Of a stretch of 64,000 bases of DNA, positions 49,780-62,000 are shown in pieces (the first letter of the stretch is position 1; each line of letters starts with the position of its first letter). Below the pieces are notes generated by a model. The model had not been told where the DNA came from and ran no database searches. It saw only the letters and a list, made by a program, of their open reading frames with translations. Source of the DNA: Branchiostoma floridae (lineage: Eukaryota > Chordata > Leptocardii > Amphioxiformes > Branchiostomatidae); assembly GCF_000003815.2 (NCBI RefSeq), contig NC_049987.1, forward strand, positions 14,772,484-14,836,483, read 5' to 3'. Both the position numbers and the translations under genes were made by a program.

Positions 49780-50910
49780 CACAACCTGAACAGGTACGTC
49801 ATCAACATTTTATGACGTCTCATCAGCTATACAAGCACACCACACCCACGGCTTGAGGCTACTCGTCTTCGTCCACGATTTTGATCTGGTCCATCGGCAA
49901 AAACAATGGTAAGTGCTTATCATCCGGACGGTTTCCATAAAACATAGTGGAAGCGTTGTAGAAGCGTGATCTAGTCAGACCTGACTGAACGCTAGCCCGA
50001 GAGAGATTGTAGCAACGTAGCTACGTAGGATAGGTAGACAAGAGAACCAGAGACAACCTTTGAACTGTTATCAACAATTGCCGCCTCCATTCTACAAACA
50101 TACCACCCCCGCAGCTTGAAGTAACTCGTCCTCGATTTTGATCTGTTCCTCAGCAATGGTAAGTGCCCATCCTCTTAACTTTTTCCCATTAGAGCTTAGC
50201 TGCATCTCGTTGCGATTGGCATTGAAAGGTTGAAATTGTTTGGACATAAGTCTGGGCTGCAAATGAGAATCTCTATTAGCGTTGGGTGGACAAGAGAACA
50301 TTGGTGCTGTTATATCAACATATGGCCCAATGACCATACAAACATACCGACCCTCGCAGTATGAGACCACCCGTCTTCGATGCCTTTGACCTGGTCTATA
50401 TCTGGTGTAGTATCAAGTGGTCATCATCGGAACCTTTTCCCATGAAAGCTAGTTAAAACACACTGACTTGTTGTAATTAGCATTGATAGGTTGAAATTGT
50501 TGGTCATTAGTACGGACTGCAGATGTTCTATAAGCGTTGGACAAACAAGGAAACCACACACAGTATTTGTGCTGTTATATGACTAGCTTGGGTACCATCC
50601 GGGTAGTACTTCGCTCCTATTATATGTTCGCTTTTGCTACCCAGCAGTAAAGCGACTGTATATAGTGTATAATAAATGTCAGCGTGAGAAGCGACTGCAT
50701 ATAGTGTATAATAAACGCCGGAGTGAACTACTTTTCGGATGCTAAGATATGGGTCATATGACCCCATCACTGTACAAACATACCACCCCTCACAGGTTGA
50801 GGTCACTCGTCTTCTAAACTTTTGATCTTGTCTAGCAGAAATTAATGATATCAAGTGCTCATCATCTGGACCCCGCGAGAGCCTATAGCTGTAACACAAG
50901 AATCCTTGCA
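49780..50910 (+). promoter_or_regulatory. four tandem promoter/first-exon units of NAT16-like gene B
   Basis: Units of about 245 bp at about 49780-50035, 50040-50290, 50291-50540 and 50541-50910 (the last interrupted by a MITE at 50583-50745). Each has atacaaacataccaccc-like and cgcagcttgaagtaactcg-like blocks and then an exon end. Units 1 and 2 end in an ATG joined to a consensus donor (aacaATG|gtaagt at 49906-49908; cagcaATG|gtaagt at 50156-50158). In units 3 and 4 the ATG|gt is lost (gtgtagtatcaagt; attaatgatatcaagt). The same unit occurs once upstream of gene A (45640-45730). Sequence after unit 4 matches the gene A intron, so unit 4 is the original. Confidence 0.8.
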
Positions 50911-53629
50911 ATAGGCCTTGGAAAAATGACACTCTCTGTCGCTAAATACACAATATTTCAAACAGGGGTGTGTCATTACAAAATACTGTTACGTGACCCC
51001 TTCTGTCCGTAAACAGTAGTGCCGTTGGTCCACTTGCGACTGCAGTATAGTGTTGTCTAATCATGCCTTGGGCTGTTGAAATCTTTAGACATGGTACTAG
51101 TAATACATTTTCAGGCTTTATTCAACAAAATACAAAGTACATTACAAATCACACCAGTGTAATAGAAACATTTCTTACAAGCGTGACAGGACATTTCTGT
51201 GCTGTTTCCTAACGTCACTTAGATATAGAAAGCAATCAACTTTAAAAGATTTGTAGATGTCACCAGTCACCCTTACTTTGGTTTCTGCACCAGTTTTTGA
51301 ATATGACATATTTTGCTATAGTAATCAATAAATTAATTGTAACATAGGTATCGGATACTTTGAATGGATAATCTGTTTTATGACCTAGTATGATGGTTTT
51401 GAGATCTATTATGACATTACATTTAAAATAATTGTGTACTAACTTACAAATTTTGTACCAGAAAAATTTCAAGCCGTTACACTTTGGTACTAGTAATACA
51501 TTGCAAAGTTGATGAGAAATGATAATTGTTAACGAAAGTACATGTGGTCGCGGAACTCTAGATCTGGTTCTGAAGCTGTCTTGCTGCTGTTTTAGGACGA
51601 AGATCTGCTATCCCGGATGACTGTGAGAGAGGCGACTCACGACGACTACCAGGCCGTTATGAACATGGCGTCTCCGGACACCTTTCGGGACGGTTTTGAC
51701 TACCTGCCGGCCAAGTTTCACGGTTTTGTGGACGATCCCGATACGGTGTTTCTCCTGGTGGAGGTCGATGGGGAAGTGGTAAGATTTTGTGGAGATTAAA
51801 GATAAGAACGTTGAACTTTGTTCCGAAAGTTGACGTGAAAAAGTGAGAGGAAAGTCTGCATTAACTTGTGCACTAACAACCTAGCAAATAACGTGAAGTG
51901 TCCCAGTTATGTCTCACTAAAATCTAATAATAGGTCCTGATAAGAAACCAACGAATGGGGGGAAATCATTTTCAATGTATGAATCATTAAACGTAGGCTT
52001 TGATATTGAACGGGAAAAAGTATACTATTGTTTTTCCTTAGGTCTTCCTCGATGTGGAGGTTTTGCAGGATGGCAGGGAAAGATGTATTTGTAAAACCTT
52101 CCGCACGGCTACAAAATTGCAAGGCAGGAGACTGTCAAAAATATTCGCGACAGCCACGCGAACTCGTGCTTTTGCAAAAAGTATTGAAATGTCGGGGAGA
52201 CCGCCCAAAATGCTATATGCACTGAGAGGCACTGAGCGACAAGACCTCGAACGTCTGGACAGCGACTTGCCCTTCAGGACCAAATCCGTGATTGTAAGTA
52301 TTATATGATCTGTTTAGCACAATCCCACACTGTTATACCCCAGTCAGTGTGTCACGGTGGCCAGGTAGTGAGTCAGGGATCAGGACAGAGGCATGATGTC
52401 TGAGGAGATGATAGACTTTATTACAGGATCTTTCAGTGCTCTGGGCGGACAATCTGGACACGTCTTTCCCCTGCCACGTCTCTAGGTCGAATACCCTTCC
52501 CCTCCTACGTGTCACTCACCCCAACCCCTCTACATCTGCTCTCCATTACTCCCCACTCCAGGGGTTATCCGTGACGCTGTCGCCTCGTGACAAGTGTATA
52601 GCACAACCCCACTCTGTTATACCCTAGTCAGAGACTACTGTGTTTTTGGGCTCGGGTGGGCCCCGGTTGATTTGATTCGGACTTAAAATCAGCTCCGACC
52701 CCAGCGAAAAAAGCCCGATTCAAACCGTCATCTAATCTCGAAAACATTTATGATTCTTGGTCCCGTCAGAAAGTAAACACAAAAAGCCCGTTGTCTGAGG
52801 AGGGGCGGCCCCTAGTATCCGGAGGGGTGTCGGTTTGAAACTTCTCATGTAGCATGACTAGAATCCGGAGTGATCATGATTTTAGAGCCTGTCCCGGGTA
52901 TGGACAGTACAGTGTTTGTTTGTTTGTTGGTTGTTTGTTTATTCATTTCGTTGACCGCTTCAGGAAACAGAGAAGATTCGAAATGGCCTAATCTGAAATC
53001 ACATTCCATCTGGAGTATTGACGTCAGCAATTTCCACTTTGTCTGTCTAGAACATGATGTACTTTTGCTGGGACGTAACCCCCATGAAGGACCGGCTGAC
53101 TGACGCGCAGAAGTCCCTCCCGGCCCTCGTACCCTACCAGCCTACCGACATCCACCGCCTGCTGCCGCCGGCCTTCTCGGCTGCGGTACTGTCTGAGGGT
53201 ACCGTATTTGTCGACTGGGATCCGCACAAACTTTCTGAACCCAACATGAAGAAGTTAGTAGAAGCGGGCTGCTACATCCTTGTCGACTCGAATGTACCGG
53301 CCGCCAAGAGTCTTAGTTTCGGCGGGAGTTACATGACTCCCCGGGGCAGGGTGTATCACATAGACATACACTGTAAGGACGAGGGTTTATGTAAGGCTCA
53401 CATCATAAACCACGTGAAGAACGCCTGTAGCCAGTATACAGGCATGATAACCTTCTGTGTCATGGTGATTGACAAGGGGTTAAAGGATGTAGTGATGGAG
53501 TTTTGCGTCCAGTATCTGTATTTCAAACACCTTCCACATGACCATACGTATTTTTGTAAGGACCTTGATATTGTAGAAGCTTTCCGAACTTCCATAATGG
53601 CAAAACCTGTCCCTAAGTCCAAATACTGA
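50156..53629 (+). CDS. NAT16-like: NAT16-like GNAT N-acetyltransferase, gene B
   Basis: Exons: ATG at 50156-50158 (or 49906-49908), then 51596-51778, 52042-52293, 53051-53629; 338 aa. Same plan as gene A. Exon 2 is identical to gene A over all 183 bases, including the first bases of the donor. Exon 4 is very similar until its last 35 codons (YLYFKHLPHDHTYFCKD versus YLHFRHLPHDHAYFHAY). Exon 3 is only about half identical: the acetyl-CoA loop RLQGRG of gene A is KLQGRR here, changing both the first basic residue and the small residue. Conserved islands SGRPPK, LY.L and KSVI frame it. The protein may have altered cofactor use or be on the way to loss, but the frame is intact. Intron 3 holds an insertion (52350-52590). 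Confidence 0.82.
50583..50745. mobile_element. MITE, 'gactgtatatagtgtataataaa' family (copy 2)
   Basis: Ends ctagcttgggtaccatccgg and cggatgctaag form imperfect inverted repeats; inside are two tandem agcgactgtatatagtgtat blocks. It interrupts promoter unit 4 of gene B: the sequence on both sides joins up when compared with unit 3. Confidence 0.7.
52315..52630. mobile_element. insertion flanked by direct repeats in intron 3 of gene B
   Basis: tagcacaatcccacactgtt (52315) and tagcacaaccccactctgtt (about 52597) are near-identical 33-base direct repeats. Between them about 250 bp starts gtgtcacggtggcc and ends gtcgcctcgtgaca, imperfect inverted ends. Gene A has a single copy of the flanking segment and no insertion. 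Confidence 0.55.
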
Positions 53630-54156
53630 GGACATAACTCAAACGACTAGTGGTTTACACATGACTGGATTATTTGAACTACTAGTATTTGACTATTGAA
53701 TGGCGACTTGGGAATTTGTCCTGATACGTATAACGCTAACTAATACATGAATATTATATGGAAATCTACTTTTTCATGAGAAAATTAAATGGGAAATTTA
53801 ATGCTTAATGCATGAAAATCACTGTTTTAACTCTAGAAACATTAAAGGTAACTACTGCATAGAAAATATTTTCAAAACCTTGTGGAGAAGTAATTTCGGG
53901 ATCTCTTTGAATTGAGCTTGCTATTATTATTATTTTTTTTTTGAAGCATAACAATGGTATGGAATTTACCCAAAAGACCGGCTTGAGTGTAACTATGGCT
54001 GTACATGTACTAGCATGCTAGTGTTATATTGTAATAGTGGTCTACCGTTCTGTGTTGGAAGAAAAGCCTCATGAATAGGAGGAATAATAAGCACCGTTAT
54101 TTCATGCATAAGGTCCATCTTTGAGACAATTGCAAGCTGTTGATACACCTTAATCT

Positions 54157-54740
54157 AGGGGTGGGTACCGCGGTACAGAAAATTCAGGTACAGGTACGGT
54201 CCAGGTCCAGAGGATGAGGTACAGGCGTGGACCTATCTGAACCTTAATACCTGAACTGAGAAAACTTATGAATGGGTGATACTCAAAACAATGGTCCATT
54301 TCGCTAGAGAGGAATCTGGGATTCACTACAGAGGAATCTATCTTCACGCAAACAACGCTAACTGCACCTGTTGTGTGTTGGTTCGAATAAAGTTCCTATA
54401 CGGGGAACATGCGGCTCCAGTCTTTTCTGAAGATGTGGCGTAAGTGTGAACGGCTGGCTTGAGGTTGTTCTTCCCGACATACTCTAATAACGCTAACTGC
54501 CTCTGTTACGTTTGAACAAGTTTGACTGTAGATCTAGACTATGACTATCAACCTCCTCTACTGCGCTCTTGTTATTTTCTTGGCCAATAAGACTCAAAAC
54601 ACTTGAACGCCTGCCGCCGCAGTGTCGGCATAATCTGTTCATTTTCTTATTGGTTCAACATCCGGTCTACTGATTTTTTCAGGACCAGGTTTTTCCGGAC
54701 CGGTCCAATAAGAAAAAACGGTTTTGTACTGGTATACCGC
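54157..54740. mobile_element. MITE, 'gggtgggtacc' family (longest copy)
   Basis: Starts ctaggggtgggtaccgcggt and ends ttttgtactggtataccgcc. The interior shares gactatcaac and ggaccggtccaataagaaaa with 5897-6113. About 580 bp; no transposase frame. 53630-54150 upstream holds only the 3' flank of gene B. Confidence 0.6.
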
Positions 54741-55425
54741 CATCAATGAATGAATGAAGACCTTTATTGCACATTTTTGCCCCACTGGGCTAAGTACAGG
54801 TCACACGGTAAGAATCACATATATGTAACAATGGGAACAATCATACACATCTATATATGCAGATGTGCGTCTAATCTATTCTATGACATTCGACTTCCTC
54901 TCGCTTCTTGGTAATTGCATAAATGTAGCTAGCTGTATGGTTGGTTAGAGTTGGTTTATCAAAAGCTGTCAGGAATATAAACTTCTCTTTACTGATCAAG
55001 TGTCTAAAGTGGGGATATTTACTTAACACATAGTCAAATAAAATGTTCCTATCGCTATCATACAAAGGACAATCCATAGTAAAATGTACTTCATCTTCTA
55101 CTTTCCCTAAACTACAAAATTGGCATATTCTTTGCTCTAGAGGAGTGTGGTTATGTCTTCCTGATTCGATTCGTAATTTGTGGCAACTGATTCTTAGTTT
55201 TGTGATGGAAGATCTGTGGCGTACATTGGCAATCTTCAGATATTCTTCTTCTTTATAATATTGTTTTAATAGTCTGTATGTTCGTAGTTTGTTTTTTGCA
55301 GTCGCAACTCTTTTATCGTTGTGGATTTCAGATAGAAAGGTCTGGAAATAAATATCTTTTAAACGTTGATAGATTGATGAAATAATTTGAGGTGTACTTG
55401 AGATTGTTGATAACTCTAAATTTCA
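54725..55425 (-). mobile_element. 5'-truncated LINE, reverse-transcriptase C-terminus
   Basis: Minus-strand frame 55425-54872 encodes KLRISCHKLRIESGRHNHTP, LEQRICQFCSLGKVEDEVHF and TMDCPLYDSDR. This is the C-terminal region with a CxxC...H...C knuckle that follows reverse transcriptase in several non-LTR families. It ends at VECHRID and a stop. The 3' UTR ends in tandem atga units at 54745-54757, the same tail as at 5697-5715. A stop at about 55425 and no upstream RT show truncation. Confidence 0.85.
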
Positions 55426-56071
55426 ACCAACTCTCGGTCTAGTGTCGTTCTTGGTGTGGTCTTCAATGACTGAAGTTGCAATGTGTTATCGGCCATTTAC
55501 AGTGAGTTGTTCTCGTGTAATTACATTAGAATTCATCCCGGTTTCTGTTATGTGTTTAGTCAGAATTTCGTCCGTTGCATAACAATAACTTCTGCGACAC
55601 AACATTTTGAAACTATGGTATAGACGGGATATTGTAAATACATAAAGACGACTTTATATGATACACACTGTCGAAGTGCTCCATAAGATAATTATGAAAA
55701 GACAACATTTCTCTCCATAAGCACTGTATTATCTTTTCTCGTAGATTTTGCACGAGTGATAAAACTACAGGACTGTAAACAAACTCCAATGCACCTCAAC
55801 CTGAATCACAATATTCATATTTCATTTCCAGGCAATTCTTATTAATCAATTGAAGTTAAAGTAAGAGACTTTTGTGTAGACAGCACGTTGAACACAGCAA
55901 GTAACAGTTGGAATGAATTCAAAATCAACAGAGAAAGAACCTGACCGTTTAGAAGATCATATTCTTCAAGTTGACATTACCTCACATATTCAAAATAAAA
56001 CAAGCAATTAGCTTAACTATTTCTAACTTAAGGCTAATATTTGCAGGAATGCAATTCATTTATCACCAATA

Positions 56072-59000
56072 TCATAATTCCTGATGATCATCTGATTTCC
56101 TAGGTGGCTTCTGTTTATTTGCTGTTTGTGATTTTTTGTCCATATTTGATTTTGATGCATCATCTTTGCTTTCCTTGGAAACCTTTGGTTTTGATGCATC
56201 ATCTTTGGTTTCCATGGAAACCTTTGATTTTGATGCATCATCTTTGGTTTCCTTGGAAACCTTTGATTTTGATGCATCATCTTTGGTTTCCTTGGAAACC
56301 TTTGATTTTGATGTAGCACCTTTGGTTTCCTTGGAAACCTTTGATTTTGATGCATCATCTTTGGTTTCCTTGGAAACCTTTGATTTTGATGTAGCACCTT
56401 TGGTTTCCACGGAAACCTTTGATTTTGATGCATCATCTTTGGTTTCCTTGGAAACCTTTGATTTTGATGTAGCACCTTTGGTTTCCACGGAAACCTTTGA
56501 TTTTGATGCATCATCTTTGGTTTCCTTGGAAACCTTCGATTTTGATGCATCATCTTTGGTTTCCTTGGAAACCTTTGATTTTGATACATCATCTTTGGAA
56601 CCCTTTGATTTTGATACATCATCTTTGGAACCCTTTGATTTTGATGCATCACCTTCGGTTTCCTTGGAAACCTTCGATTTTGATGCATCATCTTTGGTTT
56701 CCTTGGAAACCTTTGATTTTGATGTAGCACCTTTGGTTTCCACGGAAACCTTTGATTTTGATGCATCACCTTTGGTTTCCTTGGAAACCTTTGATTTTGA
56801 TGCATCATCTTTGGTTTCCTTGGAAACCTTTGATTTTGATGCATCATCTTTGGTTTCCTTGGAAACCTTTGATTTTGATACATCATCTTTGGAACCCTTT
56901 GATTTTGATACATCATCTTTGGAAACCTTTGATTTTGATGCATCATCTTTGGTTTCCTTGGAAACCTTTGATTTTGATTCATCATCTTTGGTTTCCCTGG
57001 AAACCTTTGTTACTATGGCAACCTCATCATCATCATCCTCTGCTAGGACTTCCTCTACTTCCTCCTCCTCCTCCACAACAGCAAAGTCAGTAAACTCATC
57101 CTCCAGGAGCTCTTCTCTCTTCTTCTCCTCCTCCCTCTCTCTCTGCTTCTCTCTGAACTTGTCCTTGATCTCTTCCTTGCTGCTGTAGGACTCCTCGCTT
57201 GTCTTGTCGTCCAGGCCTGGGGAAGGCTTCTTCTTCTGGCCCAGCATGGCTGCCAGTTGGTCGTCAATCATCTTCTTTATCTGTTCGGGGTACTTATCCA
57301 TCTGTCTCTTGCCCACATCTTTCACCAAGTCCTTGGGGTTGGAAGGAGAGTGTTAGTAAGGCCAAGTTGATTTGATTATATGGATGATATATTCTGGGAA
57401 CCCCAAAACTGATGCGAGTGTGTAATAAAAAACAATATTGGAAAAAAGTTGCCTTCATTATGAGATCTAAGTGGTTAGGACAGCTGAACAAATGACTAAA
57501 AACACAGAGTATGCTATACTAAGTAGATTAATAATTTTTGTTCTTTCACATCATCTTTGACTTTGGGACTAATTTTGGCACTCTATGGCATTAGTAGCCA
57601 TATTGCCACACACAGGCAAACATGCCTGTCCTTGGTGCTGAACACAATATAATCCACACAGGCAAAAAATACCAGTCTTTGGATATTTCACTCTCAATTA
57701 TGGCATATATATTTGCTCTTTTTGCAGCTGTTTTGTACATTTACAGTATGGTCAAATACTTCTTTTTTTTTAAACAGCTGAAAATTGATATCATCCATAT
57801 AATCGAATCTGCATGGCCTCAGGGAAAAGGGCATCCAAATCCTTTCAAATCATTGTTTTTGTAGGTTCTTGTTCCTTGCTATTTTGAATACAGTTATGTT
57901 TTTGAGATTGTTTGTCCCAAAGGCAAGTTTGAATAAGAGCAGTTTCAGATATTTCAAGACAGAAAAAGTGTCACCTGTTTTAGTTCTGCTTCCTGGTCAT
58001 CTGCAATGTCACTGAGGTCGTGGATCCTGTCCCGCAACAAAGCATTCAGGTCTTCCTTCTTCTGTGGGAATGAAAACAAAACTTGTCTCAATCTGAGCTT
58101 GATTTGATCAATGATATCAATAACGCTTGTCACAAATACAAATGATATGCATAATTTTTCTATGAAAATTAATTGCTTTTCTTTCTAATCAGATAATACA
58201 CAAATGAGACACATGACTTGGCTATGAAGCACAGCATCTAAGTCAACATGTGATGGTGAGTGTGAGACCTTCTTACCTCTCGTGTGAGACCATCCATGTC
58301 ATCATAGTCAAATACGAAATTCCCGCTGTCGTCCAGCCCATCAAACATCTGTACAGAAGGGTCAAAGGTCAATGTTAAACAGTAAGTCGTACACAAATTA
58401 GCACGGACAAATATTAGATTGAGATCACACAGAAAGGTAAGAATTCAATGAAAAGGAATTGACTAACGTTAACTTGAAACATGACTTGCTTTTGATTATG
58501 CCCCTCAGGATTTCATTGTCCACTCACCTCTTGAGCCGCTTGGGTACACTCGTCTGTCCAGTTGGTCAGTTTTGAAGCCAGGTCATCCTGGGAGGCAAAA
58601 GACACATCTTAATACACCTATAATAACCAAACAAGGACGTCATACAAGAATATATAACGTCCTTGATCCAAATGAGTGAAATTAAAGAAAAAAAACAGAC
58701 ATTTCTGATTGCTAATTACCTTCTTGATCTTGCCCTCAAACATCTTGAAGGTCAAGTTAGCATCTTTCTCCTTGGAAAGGTACGAAACAAAGTAGGTTCT
58801 GTGGGAGAAAAGGAAACAAAATGCTTTACACATGACTCAATTCACAACTGTTAATGTCTGACTTAGTACAGTGCCTCCCATAATGATGCCTGTCATATGC
58901 ACAGTCAAATGATTCACAGACTAGAGTTCCACAAAACACATACCTTCGCCAAACAATCATGGTTCGTTATGGAGAATGCCTTTATCAATGACTTAAAGGT

Positions 59001-62000
59001 TTTATAGCTTCTCAAGTTATGTTATCCGCACACACACACACACACTCACACACTGAGCCCGCTGCAGTACCGACGAAAGATACCGGGCGAACCATTTTCA
59101 AACTCAACCTTTCTTTCTGCGACCGCTACTCAATACCAAGTATCATAAAGATCCATCAATCAGTTCTCCAGTTATACTGTTGACCTACATAAAGACTCAC
59201 CTTTCTTGGCGAAGGTAATGAAAAGGCCACAAACCACCAAGCTTCCACTTTTCCCTGCCACATACATGTAAGCATCACCAAAATAAGGCCCGGAAAAACA
59301 CCCCTTGACATCAAAATGGAGAAACCCCTTCCCATTGTGCACAAATAAACAACATGGCACTTGCAAAGTGAGAACTAATAAACAATGTGTTAGCAACAAT
59401 AACATCTATGTTTTGATGACACAAATATGTCATGAACAACACAAATCTGCACCACAGATGTATTTAGACCAGGGGTCTAGCCAGCGTCCGTTTTTCCGTC
59501 AATTGACGGAAATTTGCTACGTCTGACGGAAAAATTTTAAAACCAATCCGTCAACCTTGACGGACAGAAATCCTTGGTGGAAGCTACAGGCGACTTGGGG
59601 ACGCCGTCCACGGCCGTAAAAGCCACACACTGTTTGTTTTGCTATTGTTATGATTGTTGACAATGTGTGTCGGCGCCCTTTCGCATACGATAATCTCATT
59701 AAAACCATTTTCAAGGTCTCAGTTCAGTCCTTCTAATTAATTTTCGCGGTTTTCGCGACGATTGTAATTGGCTGACGGAAAAAAATTTCGAGCTGGCTAA
59801 AGCCCTGATTTAGACACTTATCACTGACTGTCCAGAAAAGAGGTCAATTGAAGGATTTACAGTTACACATTCTTCTAATTATCATGTAAATTAAGCCCTG
59901 ATTTGCATACAATACATTTCAGGATTTTAATCATTACCTAAGGTATGTACATACCAAAAATAATGCAAATCCACCAACCACTGCTTGATTTACTCTCTTT
60001 CAAAGATAACAACAAAATCGCCCACTGCAGTTCAAAACAAGCCGCCAGGGGGCCCAAACTTACACGATTTACTCCCTACCCAAAGACGTATCCACTAGCC
60101 AAAAATCCTCAACCTGCCACTTCAGGATAACTATAACGCCAACTCTGACGCTCCGCTGCAGTACCACAACTTGTCGCCAGGACGCCCATTATCGAACTTG
60201 ACCGTCGTTTTCCAAACCCCTAAATAACTACCGAATATAATGCAAAACGATCCACAGCGTCAAAAGTTATCTTGTACGCAAATACACACACACACACACT
60301 CACCCCGCTGCACTCACGACAGAAAGCGCCAACAGTACCATTTTCGTACAAAACCTTGCTATACGCAACCGCAACTCAAATACCAAATATCGCGACATTC
60401 CATCCACAGCTACCAAAGTTATCTGAGATTGACCTATATACTGGGACAAAAAAAAATTTTCTAACCATAACATGACCTTCTTGGCGAAGGTAATAAAGAG
60501 ATTTTTTTCCATTCATTTACAAGCCCCTCCTATCAGATTCTTCTCAAACTGCAGCTTCATTAAAGCCACATCTTTCAAAGGGCAACAGGTGCAAACATAT
60601 ACTAGTACTGTACTCCTCACCAATTGCCTTGGTTTAGATGATCGTTTATAGCCTGACTTTTAGTCAGATTGCATTGAACAAGGTAGCCTGGAGTCCAGCC
60701 TAATGTTATGCTTTTAGAAGGGGAGTAACTAAAAGCACAATAAGGCTGGGCTCCAGGCTAGGAACAAGGTAGGCAAATGACCAATTCTGAAAAATTCTAG
60801 GGTCTTCTAGTGTATGTAACTTACAGTAGATCCTGACTGTTTTCTGGTTCTGTCTCTTGGACCTTGAAATCAAAGTCGGCAAGAGTCGTATCATCTGGGG
60901 CGTCGCCACAGGTCTTGGACAGCATCTTCACATACTTCTTGGCATCGTGGTCCCAGAAGATGTTCACCGCGATGTTACGCCCGTACGAGTTCACCTGATG
61001 GAACCTGCGCACGGATTGGATGAAATTAGTAAGAAACAGTCAAAACTGTCCAGGAAGACCAATCAGGGGACTGATAAAATCTGGTATATGTGGACAGGTG
61101 ATCACTATAGACAGGATTCTTACTGCTTGTGTCAAGGGGATTTACATGGGATCACCAGAATTGTGTCAATTTGGACAGGTGGTCCTAATGTAGAGATGGT
61201 AACTTGTACAGGTTTGACTGTGTTAGAAACTATAGCAACATGATATAAATTAGTAATCATAGATTGTGAGTTTATGCAATCAAATCTTGTTTTCATGTTG
61301 AAATGTGCTTTATAGCCAACTTTTAGCTAACAACATGCTATTAAGGCATATCTATTTATCATCAAATAGATAAAGCACTCATCTAATCCTCAGAAATTAG
61401 GTTTATGGAAAAGGCTAAGCTGTACCTGGGCTGTCTAATTTGGTGTCTGATCGTTTGTGAGGATATGAATGGGGGTTCTTAGTAGCCTAATGGCATGTCC
61501 CAGGTAGACAGGTCAGCCTTTTCCAGAAACCCTCAGAAAACTATAATATATAGTGTATTTCTGAGGCTGGAATGGGGGATTTCAGATTCCAACTCACCAC
61601 ATATATGGTACATAGAGACAGTCCCCCGCTGTCATGTTAACCCTGTAGTACTCCACCTCACGCATGCCCGGGTACTTGGTAAAATCTACAGCATCCACAT
61701 CCATACTGGAGTACCTGTCATCTGGGTGGTCAATGGGCACCTGGAATTAGAAAAAAAGTTAACTTCAAACAATTGTTGAATACAATATGCTAAATGCAGA
61801 AAGTTTCGCGGTGGTTTAATGTTCGCGGTTTTCACGGTTGCCGCTTCACCGCGAACTTTAATAAAACCACTGCGGACATTTTTCCACAGCAGTTATAAGA
61901 GACTACAGTGCATGGTGCTACCGCCAACTTTAGACCACCACAAAAAGTCATTTTTCCCTCTACAGTAAAATTAAATCCCTGGGAACTTAAATGCATTTAC

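Noticed and set aside
56136-57188. 350-codon plus-strand ORF (FDFDASSLVSLET repeats)
   Set aside because: Antisense shadow of the 39-bp coding repeats in the JmjC terminal exon; the minus frame joins to a domain-bearing gene.
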